Of a stretch of 64,000 nucleotides of DNA, positions 1-7,869 are shown piece by piece. The translations under genes and the position numbers were made by a program. The notes beneath the pieces were generated by a model, which was not told where the DNA came from, searched no databases, and saw only the letters and a list, made by a program, of their open reading frames with translations. How positions within the stretch are numbered: position 1 is the first letter of the stretch; the number at the start of each line of letters is the position of its first letter. Source of the DNA: Candidatus Jettenia sp. AMX2 (GTDB lineage Bacteria > Planctomycetota > Brocadiia > Brocadiales > Brocadiaceae); assembly GCA_030583665.1 (NCBI GenBank), contig CP129469.1, forward strand, positions 62,001 through 126,000. The letters are read 5' to 3'.

Positions 1-1
1 G

Positions 2-355
2 TGGACCTTTGCATTTGTGGTGGGTCTTGGTGCCGGCATCAGTATTCCCAGGGTCATTTCCGCATTTATCCTGGGGCAAATCAAACCTTCCTTACGCCCC
101 GTCTTCTCCAGTGGAGAAACCATTCTTTCCAGCATAGATACCTTACTGATCCTGTTGGGAGTAACATCCGTACTTATCTACTTTATATTTTCCGTTGAAC
201 ATAAAGGCGCAATCGGAAAAATATCAAAAGTAGGGATATGGTTTTTGATGATATCATTTGGAGCCTCCTTTGGTTACACAGTCATGGCGCGTGTATCGCT
301 GCTCATAGGCCGTGTTCAATTTCTCCTGAGGGATTGGTTAGGTATTTTACAATAA
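2..355 (+). CDS. C-terminal part of an integral membrane protein (5'-truncated by window edge)
   Basis: The reading frame is open from the first bases of the window, so the gene begins upstream; the Met at position 17 is internal. The visible 117 residues hold about three hydrophobic segments (a Gly-rich one at the start, one around LLILLGVTSVLIYFIF, one around GIWFLMISFGASFGYTV), separated by short charged loops, ending ...WLGILQ. This looks like the last helices of a polytopic inner-membrane protein. I do not recognise the family. A shorter ORF in another frame over the same bases is much less protein-like. Confidence 0.6.
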   Translation, partial: WTFAFVVGLGAGISIPRVISAFILGQIKPSLRPVFSSGETILSSIDTLLILLGVTSVLIYFIFSVEHKGAIGKISKVGIWFLMISFGASFGYTVMARVSLLIGRVQFLLRDWLGILQ

Positions 356-549
356 CCAATCAAGGTAGTCTTCCTATCTCAGCGTAAAAGATACCTACAA
401 ATTGGACGATGTAAGAGATGCTTTTCGTCTGGGTGACTTAGAGTCAGTAGTGAGATATGGCCGGTCGACCAGTAGTGCATCAATAGTTGAGTCAAAATAT
501 AGGGGCAAAATCATCATAATGACAGATTTGTCAAGAAAGGAACGAAAGA

Positions 550-1203
550 ATGAAAAAAGTACTCGGCGTGTCGGGTTCTCCGATCACAAACAGCAATACC
601 GATCGCGCACTGAAGGCGGTGCTTGAGGCCACAGGCCTCGAGACCGAGTTTGTTAAGCTGGTGGACTATACTGTTGCGCCATGCAAGGCATGTCTGGGTT
701 GTTTGAAGACAAACCAGTGCGTCATCAAAGATGATGGGATTATGCTTGCGGAGAAAGCCAAAACGGCGAGTGCACTAGTCATTGCAGGGTTCACGCCTTA
801 CTCAACGCTGGATTCACGAACAAAGGCGTTTATTGAGCGACTCTACCCCTTACGCCACCAGAAGGGTTTCATGGCCGGGAAGCCGGGTGCTGCAGTAATC
901 ACATCCTGTGTGCCGCAAGATAACAAGCAACTTCCGCCGGCAGCAGAGATGGGGGTCAACGCTGTGACCTTCTACATGATGGAAGAAGGGATGCAATTTG
1001 TTGGTGCACTGAAGTTACAAGGAAACGTTCCCTGCATCCGTTGCAGCTTTGGTGATGAGTGCAAGATGTCTGGTATCAAGATGCTCTACGGTTCGATGGC
1101 CACTGTGGACAGCGTTGGAATCAAGCAGTTTGAGCAGCAACCTGTTCTGGTTCAGGGCGCACAGGAACTCGGACGAAAGATTGCCGAAACCCTCAGCAAA
1201 TAA
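550..1203 (+). CDS. Iron-sulfur flavoprotein / NADPH-dependent FMN reductase-like protein
   Basis: Flavodoxin-fold protein of 217 residues. It opens with a beta strand and the FMN phosphate loop GVSGSPITNSNT (residues 6-17). Cysteines at about 46-58 follow the spacing C-x2-C-x2-C-x5-C, the compact cluster typical of Isf-type iron-sulfur flavoproteins, which carry a [4Fe-4S] cluster next to FMN and shuttle electrons in anaerobes. The C-terminal half has three further Cys (PCIRCSFGDEC) beyond the usual motif. A Shine-Dalgarno-like AAAGGAACG precedes the ATG. Base composition is near 50% GC in the stretch I counted, clearly richer than its neighbours, which suggests acquisition. The physiological donor and acceptor cannot be told from the sequence. 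Confidence 0.8.
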   Translation: MKKVLGVSGSPITNSNTDRALKAVLEATGLETEFVKLVDYTVAPCKACLGCLKTNQCVIKDDGIMLAEKAKTASALVIAGFTPYSTLDSRTKAFIERLYPLRHQKGFMAGKPGAAVITSCVPQDNKQLPPAAEMGVNAVTFYMMEEGMQFVGALKLQGNVPCIRCSFGDECKMSGIKMLYGSMATVDSVGIKQFEQQPVLVQGAQELGRKIAETLSK

Positions 1204-1351
1204 CCCGGCAGACAAAGCACCGGAGACGGCATGGTGCCAGCGCACCTCAGTCCGCCGTTAGTTAGAGAGTGTTACATGGCGGATACATTTTGGTGTTTAA
1301 ATTACGATGAAGTGAAGCAAAACACAAGGAGGTCTACCAGGATAAAGACAG

Positions 1352-1675
1352 ATGAGTAAACGTAAACAAAAGCTGACAGTATCGGAAAAGGCTGAAAGAA
1401 AGCGGAGACGTAAGGAATACATGACTATTTTTATCAATGGCAAACAGAAACGGATTAAACGGCCTGAGGCTATTGAGGGGGATGGAGTGGATGAGTTTAT
1501 TCGACTCAATGCCGACCCGATATGGCTGCATCAGAATGAAATGTGGGAGTATATGGAGCCAGCGCCCGAGGTGCCGGGGGAAAACGGTCTCGATCTACCG
1601 TCCCCTGAGAAAGACCCTGAAAGTAAAAACAGATGGCGGGCCGATAGGGATTATGGTAACGAAATCCCTTTTTAG
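1352..1675 (+). CDS. Small hypothetical protein with a highly basic N-terminus
   Basis: I do not recognise this 107-residue protein. Its first 37 residues are dominated by Lys and Arg (KAERKRRRKEY and then NGKQKRIKR), followed by an acidic segment with tryptophans (DPIWLHQNEMWEYME) and a Pro/Glu-rich tail. The basic head could contact nucleic acid. AAGGAGG lies about 20 bases upstream of the ATG, which is further than ideal, so translation initiation is uncertain. No signal peptide or membrane segment is visible. It stands alone between the flavoprotein and the Uma2 gene, on the same strand as both. Confidence 0.5.
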   Translation: MSKRKQKLTVSEKAERKRRRKEYMTIFINGKQKRIKRPEAIEGDGVDEFIRLNADPIWLHQNEMWEYMEPAPEVPGENGLDLPSPEKDPESKNRWRADRDYGNEIPF

Positions 1676-1811
1676 CGGTGTATGTAACCACGGCTACCTC
1701 GTTCATGAGAACCCAACACAGGGTGATATTCTCGTTAGCATCTTCGATAATTTGACCACACCCCTATCCGTCCCTCTTTGTTACTGGTTTTAAAACATCT
1801 CAGGGTTTTCC

Positions 1812-1839
1812 TTGACTTTATTTTTGTCTCTGATATTTT
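1812..1839 (+). promoter_or_regulatory. Candidate sigma70-type promoter for the Uma2 gene
   Basis: TTGACT and TATTTT separated by 16 bases, about 75 bases upstream of the Uma2 start codon. The match is moderate. The remaining intergenic sequence from 1676 to 1915 shows no other recognisable element. Confidence 0.4.
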
Positions 1840-1915
1840 AAGAGAAGCTTATTTTATATAGAAATAAGGTTGTTTCAGATAACCGTTTACACAAAATTAA
1901 CTTTACAGCACTGCC

Positions 1916-2467
1916 ATGACCGGAACCCATACAAAGGTAAAATTTACCTATCAGGATTATCTCCATATGCCGGGGGATAAGCGATATGAGCTCATCGGGG
2001 GGGAGTTCTTTGTGGTGACTTCACCTAACGAACATCATCAACGCATATCAAGGGAACTCGAATATGCACTTCTTACCTACGTAAAAAAGAATAAATCCGG
2101 TTTTGTGTATTACGCCCCGTTTGATGTTGTTTTTTCTGATGAGGATGTTGTGCAGCCGGATATTGTCTTTGTATCGGAAGAACGAAAAAATATCATAGCA
2201 AAAGATAATATTCAGGGACCTCCCGATTTAATTGTGGAAATTATCTCTCCAAAGACAGGGTATCGTGACAGGGGAATCAAACGCAAGCTTTATTGTGAAT
2301 ACGGTGTTAAAGAATACTGGATCGTTGATCCGGCAGAACAAACGGTAGAGGTGTTAACATTTATTGAAAATGATTACAAAACGGAAAATATATATCCTGC
2401 GGATGGCATCTTGTATTCACCACTTTTAAAAGGGCTGGAAATAGATTTGAACATCATATTTTCTTAA
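1916..2467 (+). CDS. Uma2 family (DUF820) restriction-endonuclease-fold protein
   Basis: Protein of 183 residues with the whole Uma2 pattern: the N-terminal YQDYLHMPGDKRYELIGGE, a central VVQPDIVFVSEER with the PD active-site residues, then DLIVEIISP, and a YGVKEYWIVDP block near the end. The family has a PD-(D/E)XK nuclease fold; the D of QPDIVF and the E of VEIISP are the expected metal ligands and both are present, so it is probably an intact nuclease. Biological roles of Uma2 proteins are poorly known, and they are common as stand-alone accessory genes in planctomycetes and cyanobacteria. Its stop codon lies inside the left arm of an inverted repeat. Confidence 0.85.
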   Translation: MTGTHTKVKFTYQDYLHMPGDKRYELIGGEFFVVTSPNEHHQRISRELEYALLTYVKKNKSGFVYYAPFDVVFSDEDVVQPDIVFVSEERKNIIAKDNIQGPPDLIVEIISPKTGYRDRGIKRKLYCEYGVKEYWIVDPAEQTVEVLTFIENDYKTENIYPADGILYSPLLKGLEIDLNIIFS

Positions 2468-2554
2468 CCCGAATGAGTAGGAAGAAAACAGCTGTATTGC
2501 ATATTACTTCTACCAATTCTTTAAACAAAAATTCCTTCCGACTCGTTCGGGTTA
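2465..2554. repeat. 90-bp element with 20-bp imperfect terminal inverted repeats
   Basis: The left arm TAACCCGAATGAGTAGGAAG and the reverse complement of the right arm TAACCCGAACGAGTCGGAAG differ at 2 of 20 positions. They enclose about 50 bases of AT-rich sequence. The left arm starts at the TAA stop of the Uma2 gene. It may be a non-autonomous mobile repeat or a large transcription-terminating hairpin. No clear target-site duplication is visible. Confidence 0.6.
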
Positions 2555-2632
2555 GGATGAACCATCATGGCGAATGAATAAAAGAACGGTTTATTTAAAT
2601 AATATCAACTAAAGTGAAGAAAGGAATTTGCT

Positions 2633-3214
2633 ATGAGTGCACAGAAAATCCTAATGATTGTCGGTGATTATGTGGAAGACTATGAGGTAATGGTGCCCTT
2701 TCAGGCACTCCTGATGATTGGACATACTGTCCATGCAGTTTGTCCCGGCAAGAAGAAAGATGAGACGGTGTGTACCGCGATTCATGATTTCGAGGGAGAT
2801 CAGACTTACAGCGAAAAGCGTGGTCACAACTTCGTGCTGAATGCAACCTTTGCAGAGATCAAGGCAGAAGATTACGATGCACTGGTCATTCCCGGTGGAC
2901 GTGCACCGGAATACCTTCGTCTGAATGAGGCGGTTTTGAAGCTGGTTCGGTACTTTTCGCAGGCAAACAAACCCATTGCATCCATCTGCCACGGTGCGCA
3001 AATGTTGGCTGCAGCCGGAGTTATTGAGGGTAAAGCCTGCTCCGCTTATCCGGCGGTTGGACCAGAGGTAACACGTGCAGGCGGAAGGTATGTAGATATT
3101 CCTGTGAACAAGGCTCACGTGGACGGCAAGCTGGTATCCGCACCGGCCTGGCCTGCTCATCCTGATTGGCTTGCTAAATTCCTGCAAGTGCTGGGAACGA
3201 AGATTGAACCATAA
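2633..3214 (+). CDS. DJ-1/PfpI family protein (class I glutamine amidotransferase-like)
   Basis: Protein of 193 residues with the DJ-1/PfpI fold. The N-terminal strand [14 protein letters not shown] carries the conserved Glu near the nucleophile elbow. [14 protein letters not shown] and the elbow [14 protein letters not shown], whose Cys is the conserved nucleophile, follow. Family members act as proteases, deglycases, chaperones or hydratases, so the exact reaction is not assignable. The start ATG is preceded by AAAGGAAT. Like the flavoprotein at 550-1203 it is visibly richer in GC than surrounding genes. It is monocistronic, facing the minus-strand MaoC-like gene. Confidence 0.88.
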   Translation: MSAQKILMIVGDYVEDYEVMVPFQALLMIGHTVHAVCPGKKKDETVCTAIHDFEGDQTYSEKRGHNFVLNATFAEIKAEDYDALVIPGGRAPEYLRLNEAVLKLVRYFSQANKPIASICHGAQMLAAAGVIEGKACSAYPAVGPEVTRAGGRYVDIPVNKAHVDGKLVSAPAWPAHPDWLAKFLQVLGTKIEP

Positions 3215-3327
3215 TGATAGAGATCTGAACTGCAGGGAATCGGAAGAATTCTGGAAAGTGTTACGGAAAGGGGTAATTCAGGTAAGGGATATCATACTGA
3301 ACCTTGGCCCCCTTCTTTTGTCGATTA

Positions 3328-4314
3328 TTAGGTGGTAGGGAATGCCAGTTCGGTTTCTTGTGAATCATTATTGATAAGCTTATTGACTGCACCAAGAACG
3401 GGCTCCGTAGAATTTTGGAATTTAGCTATAGGATTCACAATCGCAAGCCCACGATAATAGGTAACCAACCCTTCCGCTACTTCTGTCAGAATCTTGTTAA
3501 AGGTGGTGCGTTTTTTTGCCCTTGCAAGTTTTACCTCGGGACCTTTGTTGCCGGTAATCGGTATCCTCTCATAACTGCCAAAATCCATTCTTAATATATT
3601 AATCATGCCGCCCTGACCTGATAGCTGGTTTACAATTTCTGCTGAGGGAAGCGAAGCTATATAAGCCAAAGGATAGGTATAATCTTTATATCCTTCTTTA
3701 TTGATATAAAAATCACTCTGAATTTCCAAGGTTTCAAAATATGCCTGCACTTTTTCAAAACAGGCTTTATTTACCAGCTTAATGTCTATTTCTTTGGGTT
3801 GTTTGCTGCCCGTTTTTGCTCGCCCCAGAATGATTGCTGTTGCTACCACCTTGTCATGTTGATATGTTTTAACCTCAATTTGAATATAATCACTGCTGAC
3901 AAACTGCCATAAAAACATGTTACATATCCTCTCTTCATAGCAAGCAGATGCAGTAAATTTTATATTTAAAGAGGATATTTCCATTTCAGGAAAGAGAATT
4001 TCCAGGGGTAAAATGATTTTGGAAACTGTTATTGCGCCGGGTACTATGTTCCCTTCCCTGTGGATAAGATTCTTGTCTTTTGTAACATCAACAAAGCGTT
4101 CGCCATTTCGTTTGGGGATTTTATATTCATGCTTGATCAAAAATTTATCCCGTACGAGCAGCCTGCGTTCATTACTGTTATAACTGTCATTTTCCAGTAA
4201 TAAGCCGGGCCGGGGAGTTCGCGCTTTTGCATCACGGAAACAAATTTTATCGGTCAAAAAACCGTCCACCCGATGTAATGGAACCATGAATATATGGGTT
4301 TGTTTTTTTTCCAT
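3328..4314 (-). CDS. MaoC-like hot-dog protein, possibly double hot-dog
   Basis: Protein of 328 residues, no signal peptide. Residues about 75-165 resemble a MaoC/R-specific enoyl-CoA hydratase domain: a DVTKDKNLIHREG stretch matches the hydratase motif with its Asp and His, followed by VPGAITVSKI, the start of the central hot-dog helix. The C-terminal half (about 175-290) has similar alternation and may be a second, degenerate hot-dog. Such proteins hydrate or dehydrate acyl-CoA/ACP intermediates in fatty-acid metabolism. Similarity outside the motif is weak, so substrate and even catalysis are uncertain. The gene is isolated, convergent with the PfpI gene and divergent from the GlmU-like gene, sharing a 208-base spacer with it. 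Confidence 0.5.
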   Translation of the reverse strand: MEKKQTHIFMVPLHRVDGFLTDKICFRDAKARTPRPGLLLENDSYNSNERRLLVRDKFLIKHEYKIPKRNGERFVDVTKDKNLIHREGNIVPGAITVSKIILPLEILFPEMEISSLNIKFTASACYEERICNMFLWQFVSSDYIQIEVKTYQHDKVVATAIILGRAKTGSKQPKEIDIKLVNKACFEKVQAYFETLEIQSDFYINKEGYKDYTYPLAYIASLPSAEIVNQLSGQGGMINILRMDFGSYERIPITGNKGPEVKLARAKKRTTFNKILTEVAEGLVTYYRGLAIVNPIAKFQNSTEPVLGAVNKLINNDSQETELAFPTT

Positions 4315-4438
4315 AAGATATTACAGGTGTAATAGTAATAAAATATTTTTCCCACTAAGTCCCGATTGTATTATGCGATTCCGCCTAAGTCAAGGAGATA
4401 AATAATTTTTCCATATTTATCTGTGAAAAATTGTATGC

Positions 4439-4468
4439 TTGACAAAGATTGTATGTATTAAGTATGCT
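4439..4468 (+). promoter_or_regulatory. Sigma70-type promoter for the GlmU-like/RNA-ligase-partner pair
   Basis: Perfect TTGACA, 18-base spacer, then TATGCT, about 55 bases upstream of the GTG start of the downstream gene. Confidence 0.6.
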
Positions 4469-4522
4469 ACAGGCATTCTATTAAGATAATATCGGGGAGT
4501 GTCATATTAAGGAGCTGTTTCG

Positions 4523-5764
4523 GTGCAGCAGGTATGTATATTTGAAGATCACTATTATGCACAGTTAGTCCCGCTTGTATATACAAGAGCAACCTTCGAA
4601 CTAAGATATGGTTTATTTACCTCTCTGGACAGGATACGACGGCATTACCCGCACGCCGTTATTACACTTTTTTGCAGGAGTTACTTATCCGAAGTATTAC
4701 AAGAGCGTTATCTTTACTCTGTGAATAGCCTGGAAATAACAGAGAATACTATTCTTTTTTTGAATGGCCGTGCAGCATTTTCAACTCCTGTTTCTCCGGA
4801 GGGAGAGGAGGAAGTTGGAATTCAAAACGATACGATTGTTTATGCAAGACTTAAGGGAGAAAATGCCAGGAAGATATCCCCCGAAATGCTTCTCACAAAG
4901 GACGGGCTTGCATTCCTTGAGGGCCGCGTTCCGTTTGTTGGTGTGCAAATACCAGGCATCAATTATTTTTGGGATGTTATTAATCTCAACAAATCCCGGA
5001 TTGAGAAGGATTTTCTTTTGTTTGTTAAAGAGGGCTTCATTTTGGGAAAATTATGTGATGGGGTACATCTTATTAATAAAGATCAAATCTTCATTGGTAA
5101 GGATAGCCAAATTAAACCATGTTGTGTATTAGATGCTGAGAAGGGACCAATTTATATTGGCGATTACGTTACCATTGCTCCAAACACAACCATCAGCGGG
5201 CCTGTTAACATTGGCAGTCATTCTGTTGTTCAGCCTGGCTCAAAGCTGCGTGAAGGAACGAATATTGGGGACCATTGCAAAATAGGAGGTGAAATTGTAA
5301 ATACTATTTTTCACAGTTACAGCAATAAACAACATGACGGGTTTCTTGGTGATTCTTATATTGGTTCGTGGGTCAATATAGGGGCAAATACGGTAAATAG
5401 CAATCTTTTAAACACGTATGGAAATATAAGGGTTAGATTTGGTAGTGATTTTTTGAATACAGAACAAATGTTCCTCGGTATGGCTATGGGAGATAACACG
5501 AAAACGGCGATTAATACCACGATCATGACCGGCAGTATTTTTGGTTTTGCCTGTAATATTGTTACTACGAACTACCCTCCGAAATATCTTCCGTCTTTTA
5601 CCTGGTATTCGTCGAATGGTGCGATTGTTTATGTATTAGAAAAGGCATTGCAGGTAGCCAGGGTTGCAATGAAAAGGCGTAATAGAGAGATGACTCAAGC
5701 TGAAGAAAAGCTTTTTAAGCTTGTGTTTCATCTTACTGAAGGTGAAAGAGTCATTATTGAGTAA
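4523..5764 (+). CDS. GlmU-like sugar-phosphate nucleotidylyltransferase/hexapeptide acyltransferase homologue
   Basis: Protein of 413 residues. The N-terminal half opens VCIFEDHYYAQLVPLVYTRATFELRYGLFTSLDRI, the pattern of the alternative GlmU-like family found in Bacteroidetes and PVC bacteria, and it lacks the usual LAAGxGTRM nucleotide-binding loop. From about residue 195 the protein is a left-handed beta-helix of hexapeptide repeats (IGDYVTIAPNTTISG, IGSHSVVQPGSKL, IGSWVNIGANTV). The likely role is activation and/or acetylation of a hexosamine phosphate for envelope polysaccharides. The start is GTG, chosen because AGGAG lies 8 bases upstream. Only 6 bases separate it from the RNA-ligase partner gene, so the two are probably co-transcribed. 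Confidence 0.75.
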   Translation: MQQVCIFEDHYYAQLVPLVYTRATFELRYGLFTSLDRIRRHYPHAVITLFCRSYLSEVLQERYLYSVNSLEITENTILFLNGRAAFSTPVSPEGEEEVGIQNDTIVYARLKGENARKISPEMLLTKDGLAFLEGRVPFVGVQIPGINYFWDVINLNKSRIEKDFLLFVKEGFILGKLCDGVHLINKDQIFIGKDSQIKPCCVLDAEKGPIYIGDYVTIAPNTTISGPVNIGSHSVVQPGSKLREGTNIGDHCKIGGEIVNTIFHSYSNKQHDGFLGDSYIGSWVNIGANTVNSNLLNTYGNIRVRFGSDFLNTEQMFLGMAMGDNTKTAINTTIMTGSIFGFACNIVTTNYPPKYLPSFTWYSSNGAIVYVLEKALQVARVAMKRRNREMTQAEEKLFKLVFHLTEGERVIIE

Positions 5765-5770
5765 TAATGT

Positions 5771-6379
5771 ATGGAAAAGGATATCAAAAATGACAAAATA
5801 ATTATTGATACGAGTATTTTTACGAATCCCGATGTTTATCAAACGTTTGGTGTTAATCCAACGGAAGCGTTACGTACTTTCTTAAAGATTATTGGTGAAT
5901 TAGACGGGCCTGCCTTTTATATGCCCCCAACAATTTATCAGGAATTGCTTAATTTTGTAGCAATCGAAGACATTCCTATTGACTGGCAGATTCGTATCAT
6001 CCAAAAACCGCCTAAGCGGTATGAGCTGACAGTGCCAGCCTTTTTGTTATATGAGCTTATCGAGGATGTAAGACTAAGAATCGATAAAGGTTTGCGGGTG
6101 GCGGAGGAGGCGGTAAGAGAAATGTCTCTTGCTACAGAACCGGATACGATTGCCAATTTGCGAAAAAAGTACCGTGCTGCACTTCGCGAAGGTATTATTG
6201 ACAGTAAGGAAGATGTTGACTTAATACTTCTGGCAAAGGAAATGGATGGCATCGTAATGACGGCCGATTTAGGTATCGTTAAATGGGCCGATAAGCTGGG
6301 TATCAGATATATTGATCCCCGTAAATTGAGGGATATCCTGAATAAGTTACTGTCGTCAGCAGATAAAAATAGCGGTTAA
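5771..6379 (+). CDS. RNA ligase partner protein, PIN-like (MJ_0950 family)
   Basis: Protein of 202 residues. [18 protein letters not shown] at the N-terminus carries the first PIN-domain Asp; the C-terminal part has [27 protein letters not shown], with the acidic residues and TxD typical of PIN ribonuclease folds. This matches the family annotated as RNA ligase partner, which co-occurs almost perfectly in genomes with Pab1020-type RNA ligases. It lies tail-to-tail with such a ligase 52 bases away. A role in RNA end processing together with the ligase is inferred from co-occurrence; the biochemistry is not established to my knowledge. Confidence 0.85.
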   Translation: MEKDIKNDKIIIDTSIFTNPDVYQTFGVNPTEALRTFLKIIGELDGPAFYMPPTIYQELLNFVAIEDIPIDWQIRIIQKPPKRYELTVPAFLLYELIEDVRLRIDKGLRVAEEAVREMSLATEPDTIANLRKKYRAALREGIIDSKEDVDLILLAKEMDGIVMTADLGIVKWADKLGIRYIDPRKLRDILNKLLSSADKNSG

Positions 6380-6431
6380 AATCAGTGTTTAACACCATAT
6401 ATTGTTGGAGTGACGTAATTATTTTCGAAAA

Positions 6432-7574
6432 TTAATCGGCATGCGATGTGCCGTCCAGATGCTTTTGGAGGATATCATAGGAAGCATAGGATTTCTTAAT
6501 AAAGGTAATATGCCAGTAATCATCCCTTTTTTCTTTCGACAGGACTTCAAATTTTATCTTACATTTCTGTAAATGGTCTATCATGTGTTGTATATTTTTT
6601 TCTTCGTGGAAAAGGAGTGAAAATTGTTCACCAATTATTTTGTTTTTGGCCGCTTTCGCAACACTTTCATAGACAGGCTGTAGCAATACTTCGCCAAGTT
6701 GAGTAAAAACATCTGCCGATAAAGGATAAGCATGTTCAAGGATGTACATTGCAGCACGAATGATCCGGTGAGTGAAAAACTCTGGTCGCATTTCCGCCAT
6801 TAAATGTGCAGTAACACGAATATCACGGAAACAGGACTTTAATGTTACATACTTTAGTGTTCTTTCTGCGAGGTCTGTCGGCTTCATGACAATCCCCTCG
6901 CATCCTGTCTCATTTAATTCTTTAACAAGCTCTTTCAGTTTCGTGATATCAGAAGGGGAAAACCTGCCAAACCTCCTTGTGGTCGGTATGTCGTAGAAAT
7001 CAAAAATCTTATACCGTTCTTCTACTGGAAGACTCTCGGGCTTATTCATCGACATTAAATCGAATGCAAAAAAACCAACGTCTTCCTTGATATATGGGGG
7101 ATGCTCAATGTTGTAAGGATTATCAGGTCCTGCAAACTCGCCGCAGACAATCAAATGGGGATTATCATCGAATATCCTTTTTGTATCCAGGAAATCTGCA
7201 ATCCGGTCTGTTGAGAACGGGCATACATAGGCATTTCGTGAGAAGGCTAGTATACGTCCCTGGATACATGCAATTCTTGTATTATAACCATCAATCTTCT
7301 CTTCAACATAAAATGGTTTTGTATAGGCTTTACCTACACCATTTTCAAGGTGTAATATGCGGGCAATCCGTGGGAAATCGAAGAGAATTCCATCCTGCGT
7401 TATGATTGACCCCTTTTCCATGGGTCCCACTTTTTTTGTTACCCGATAGAAGTGTATACCATCAAATTCTTCCGGGATAACATCATGTTTTTCAATAGAT
7501 TCCTGCCATAAGGACTCTGATAAACCAACATGTTTAACCACTTCAAACAATTTATAATTGTTCATAACTCTCAT
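6432..7574 (-). CDS. ATP-dependent RNA ligase, Pab1020/Rnl3 type
   Basis: Protein of 380 residues of the archaeal-type RNA ligase family. Nucleotidyltransferase motif I is EEKIDGYNTR with the adenylated Lys at residue 93, followed by a phenylalanine-rich motif III (FFAFDLMS), motif IV (EGIVMKP) and motif V (YVTLKSC). The roughly 120-residue C-terminal region is the family-specific dimerisation/OB-like part. The enzyme seals or circularises RNA ends through enzyme-AMP and AMP-RNA intermediates. It is transcribed toward the partner gene, not with it. Initiation could be at the listed ATG or at the fourth codon, also ATG; upstream purines (GGAATGAGAG) fit the second better. Confidence 0.9.
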   Translation of the reverse strand: MRVMNNYKLFEVVKHVGLSESLWQESIEKHDVIPEEFDGIHFYRVTKKVGPMEKGSIITQDGILFDFPRIARILHLENGVGKAYTKPFYVEEKIDGYNTRIACIQGRILAFSRNAYVCPFSTDRIADFLDTKRIFDDNPHLIVCGEFAGPDNPYNIEHPPYIKEDVGFFAFDLMSMNKPESLPVEERYKIFDFYDIPTTRRFGRFSPSDITKLKELVKELNETGCEGIVMKPTDLAERTLKYVTLKSCFRDIRVTAHLMAEMRPEFFTHRIIRAAMYILEHAYPLSADVFTQLGEVLLQPVYESVAKAAKNKIIGEQFSLLFHEEKNIQHMIDHLQKCKIKFEVLSKEKRDDYWHITFIKKSYASYDILQKHLDGTSHAD

Positions 7575-7788
7575 TCCACATTATTGCCGGTTATCTTCCT
7601 TGATTTCAACAAAATCGTTCCGGGGGCTCATATTGGTAAGGTTCGTACTGATGTTACATAAAATAGCCACATGATTTCAAGCTAAAAACTTCTATTTACC
7701 AGGAACGATTTGTCTGGTTTACTGTGTGGTTGTCTATATAACTCCTGTAATCACAGATTGTTATATTTGTATTTGGTTTTTTTTGATG

Positions 7789-7817
7789 TTGACTTTAAAA
7801 AGGTCTGGCCGTATAAT
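7789..7817 (+). promoter_or_regulatory. Strong sigma70-type promoter for the RCK-DHH gene
   Basis: TTGACT, 17-base spacer, perfect TATAAT, about 50 bases upstream of the start codon. The 292-base spacer between the divergent RNA ligase and this gene contains nothing else recognisable. Confidence 0.7.
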
Positions 7818-7869
7818 ACAATGCCTTAATTTCTGAATTGAGAAGAATGCCTTTTAAAGGATATTATTG

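Noticed and set aside
1-198. ORF in a second frame at the window edge
   Set aside because: It lacks protein-like character; the overlapping hydrophobic frame (2-355) is more convincing.
402-626. 74-residue plus-strand ORF before the flavoprotein
   Set aside because: It overlaps the flavoprotein start, has no Shine-Dalgarno and no recognisable domain.
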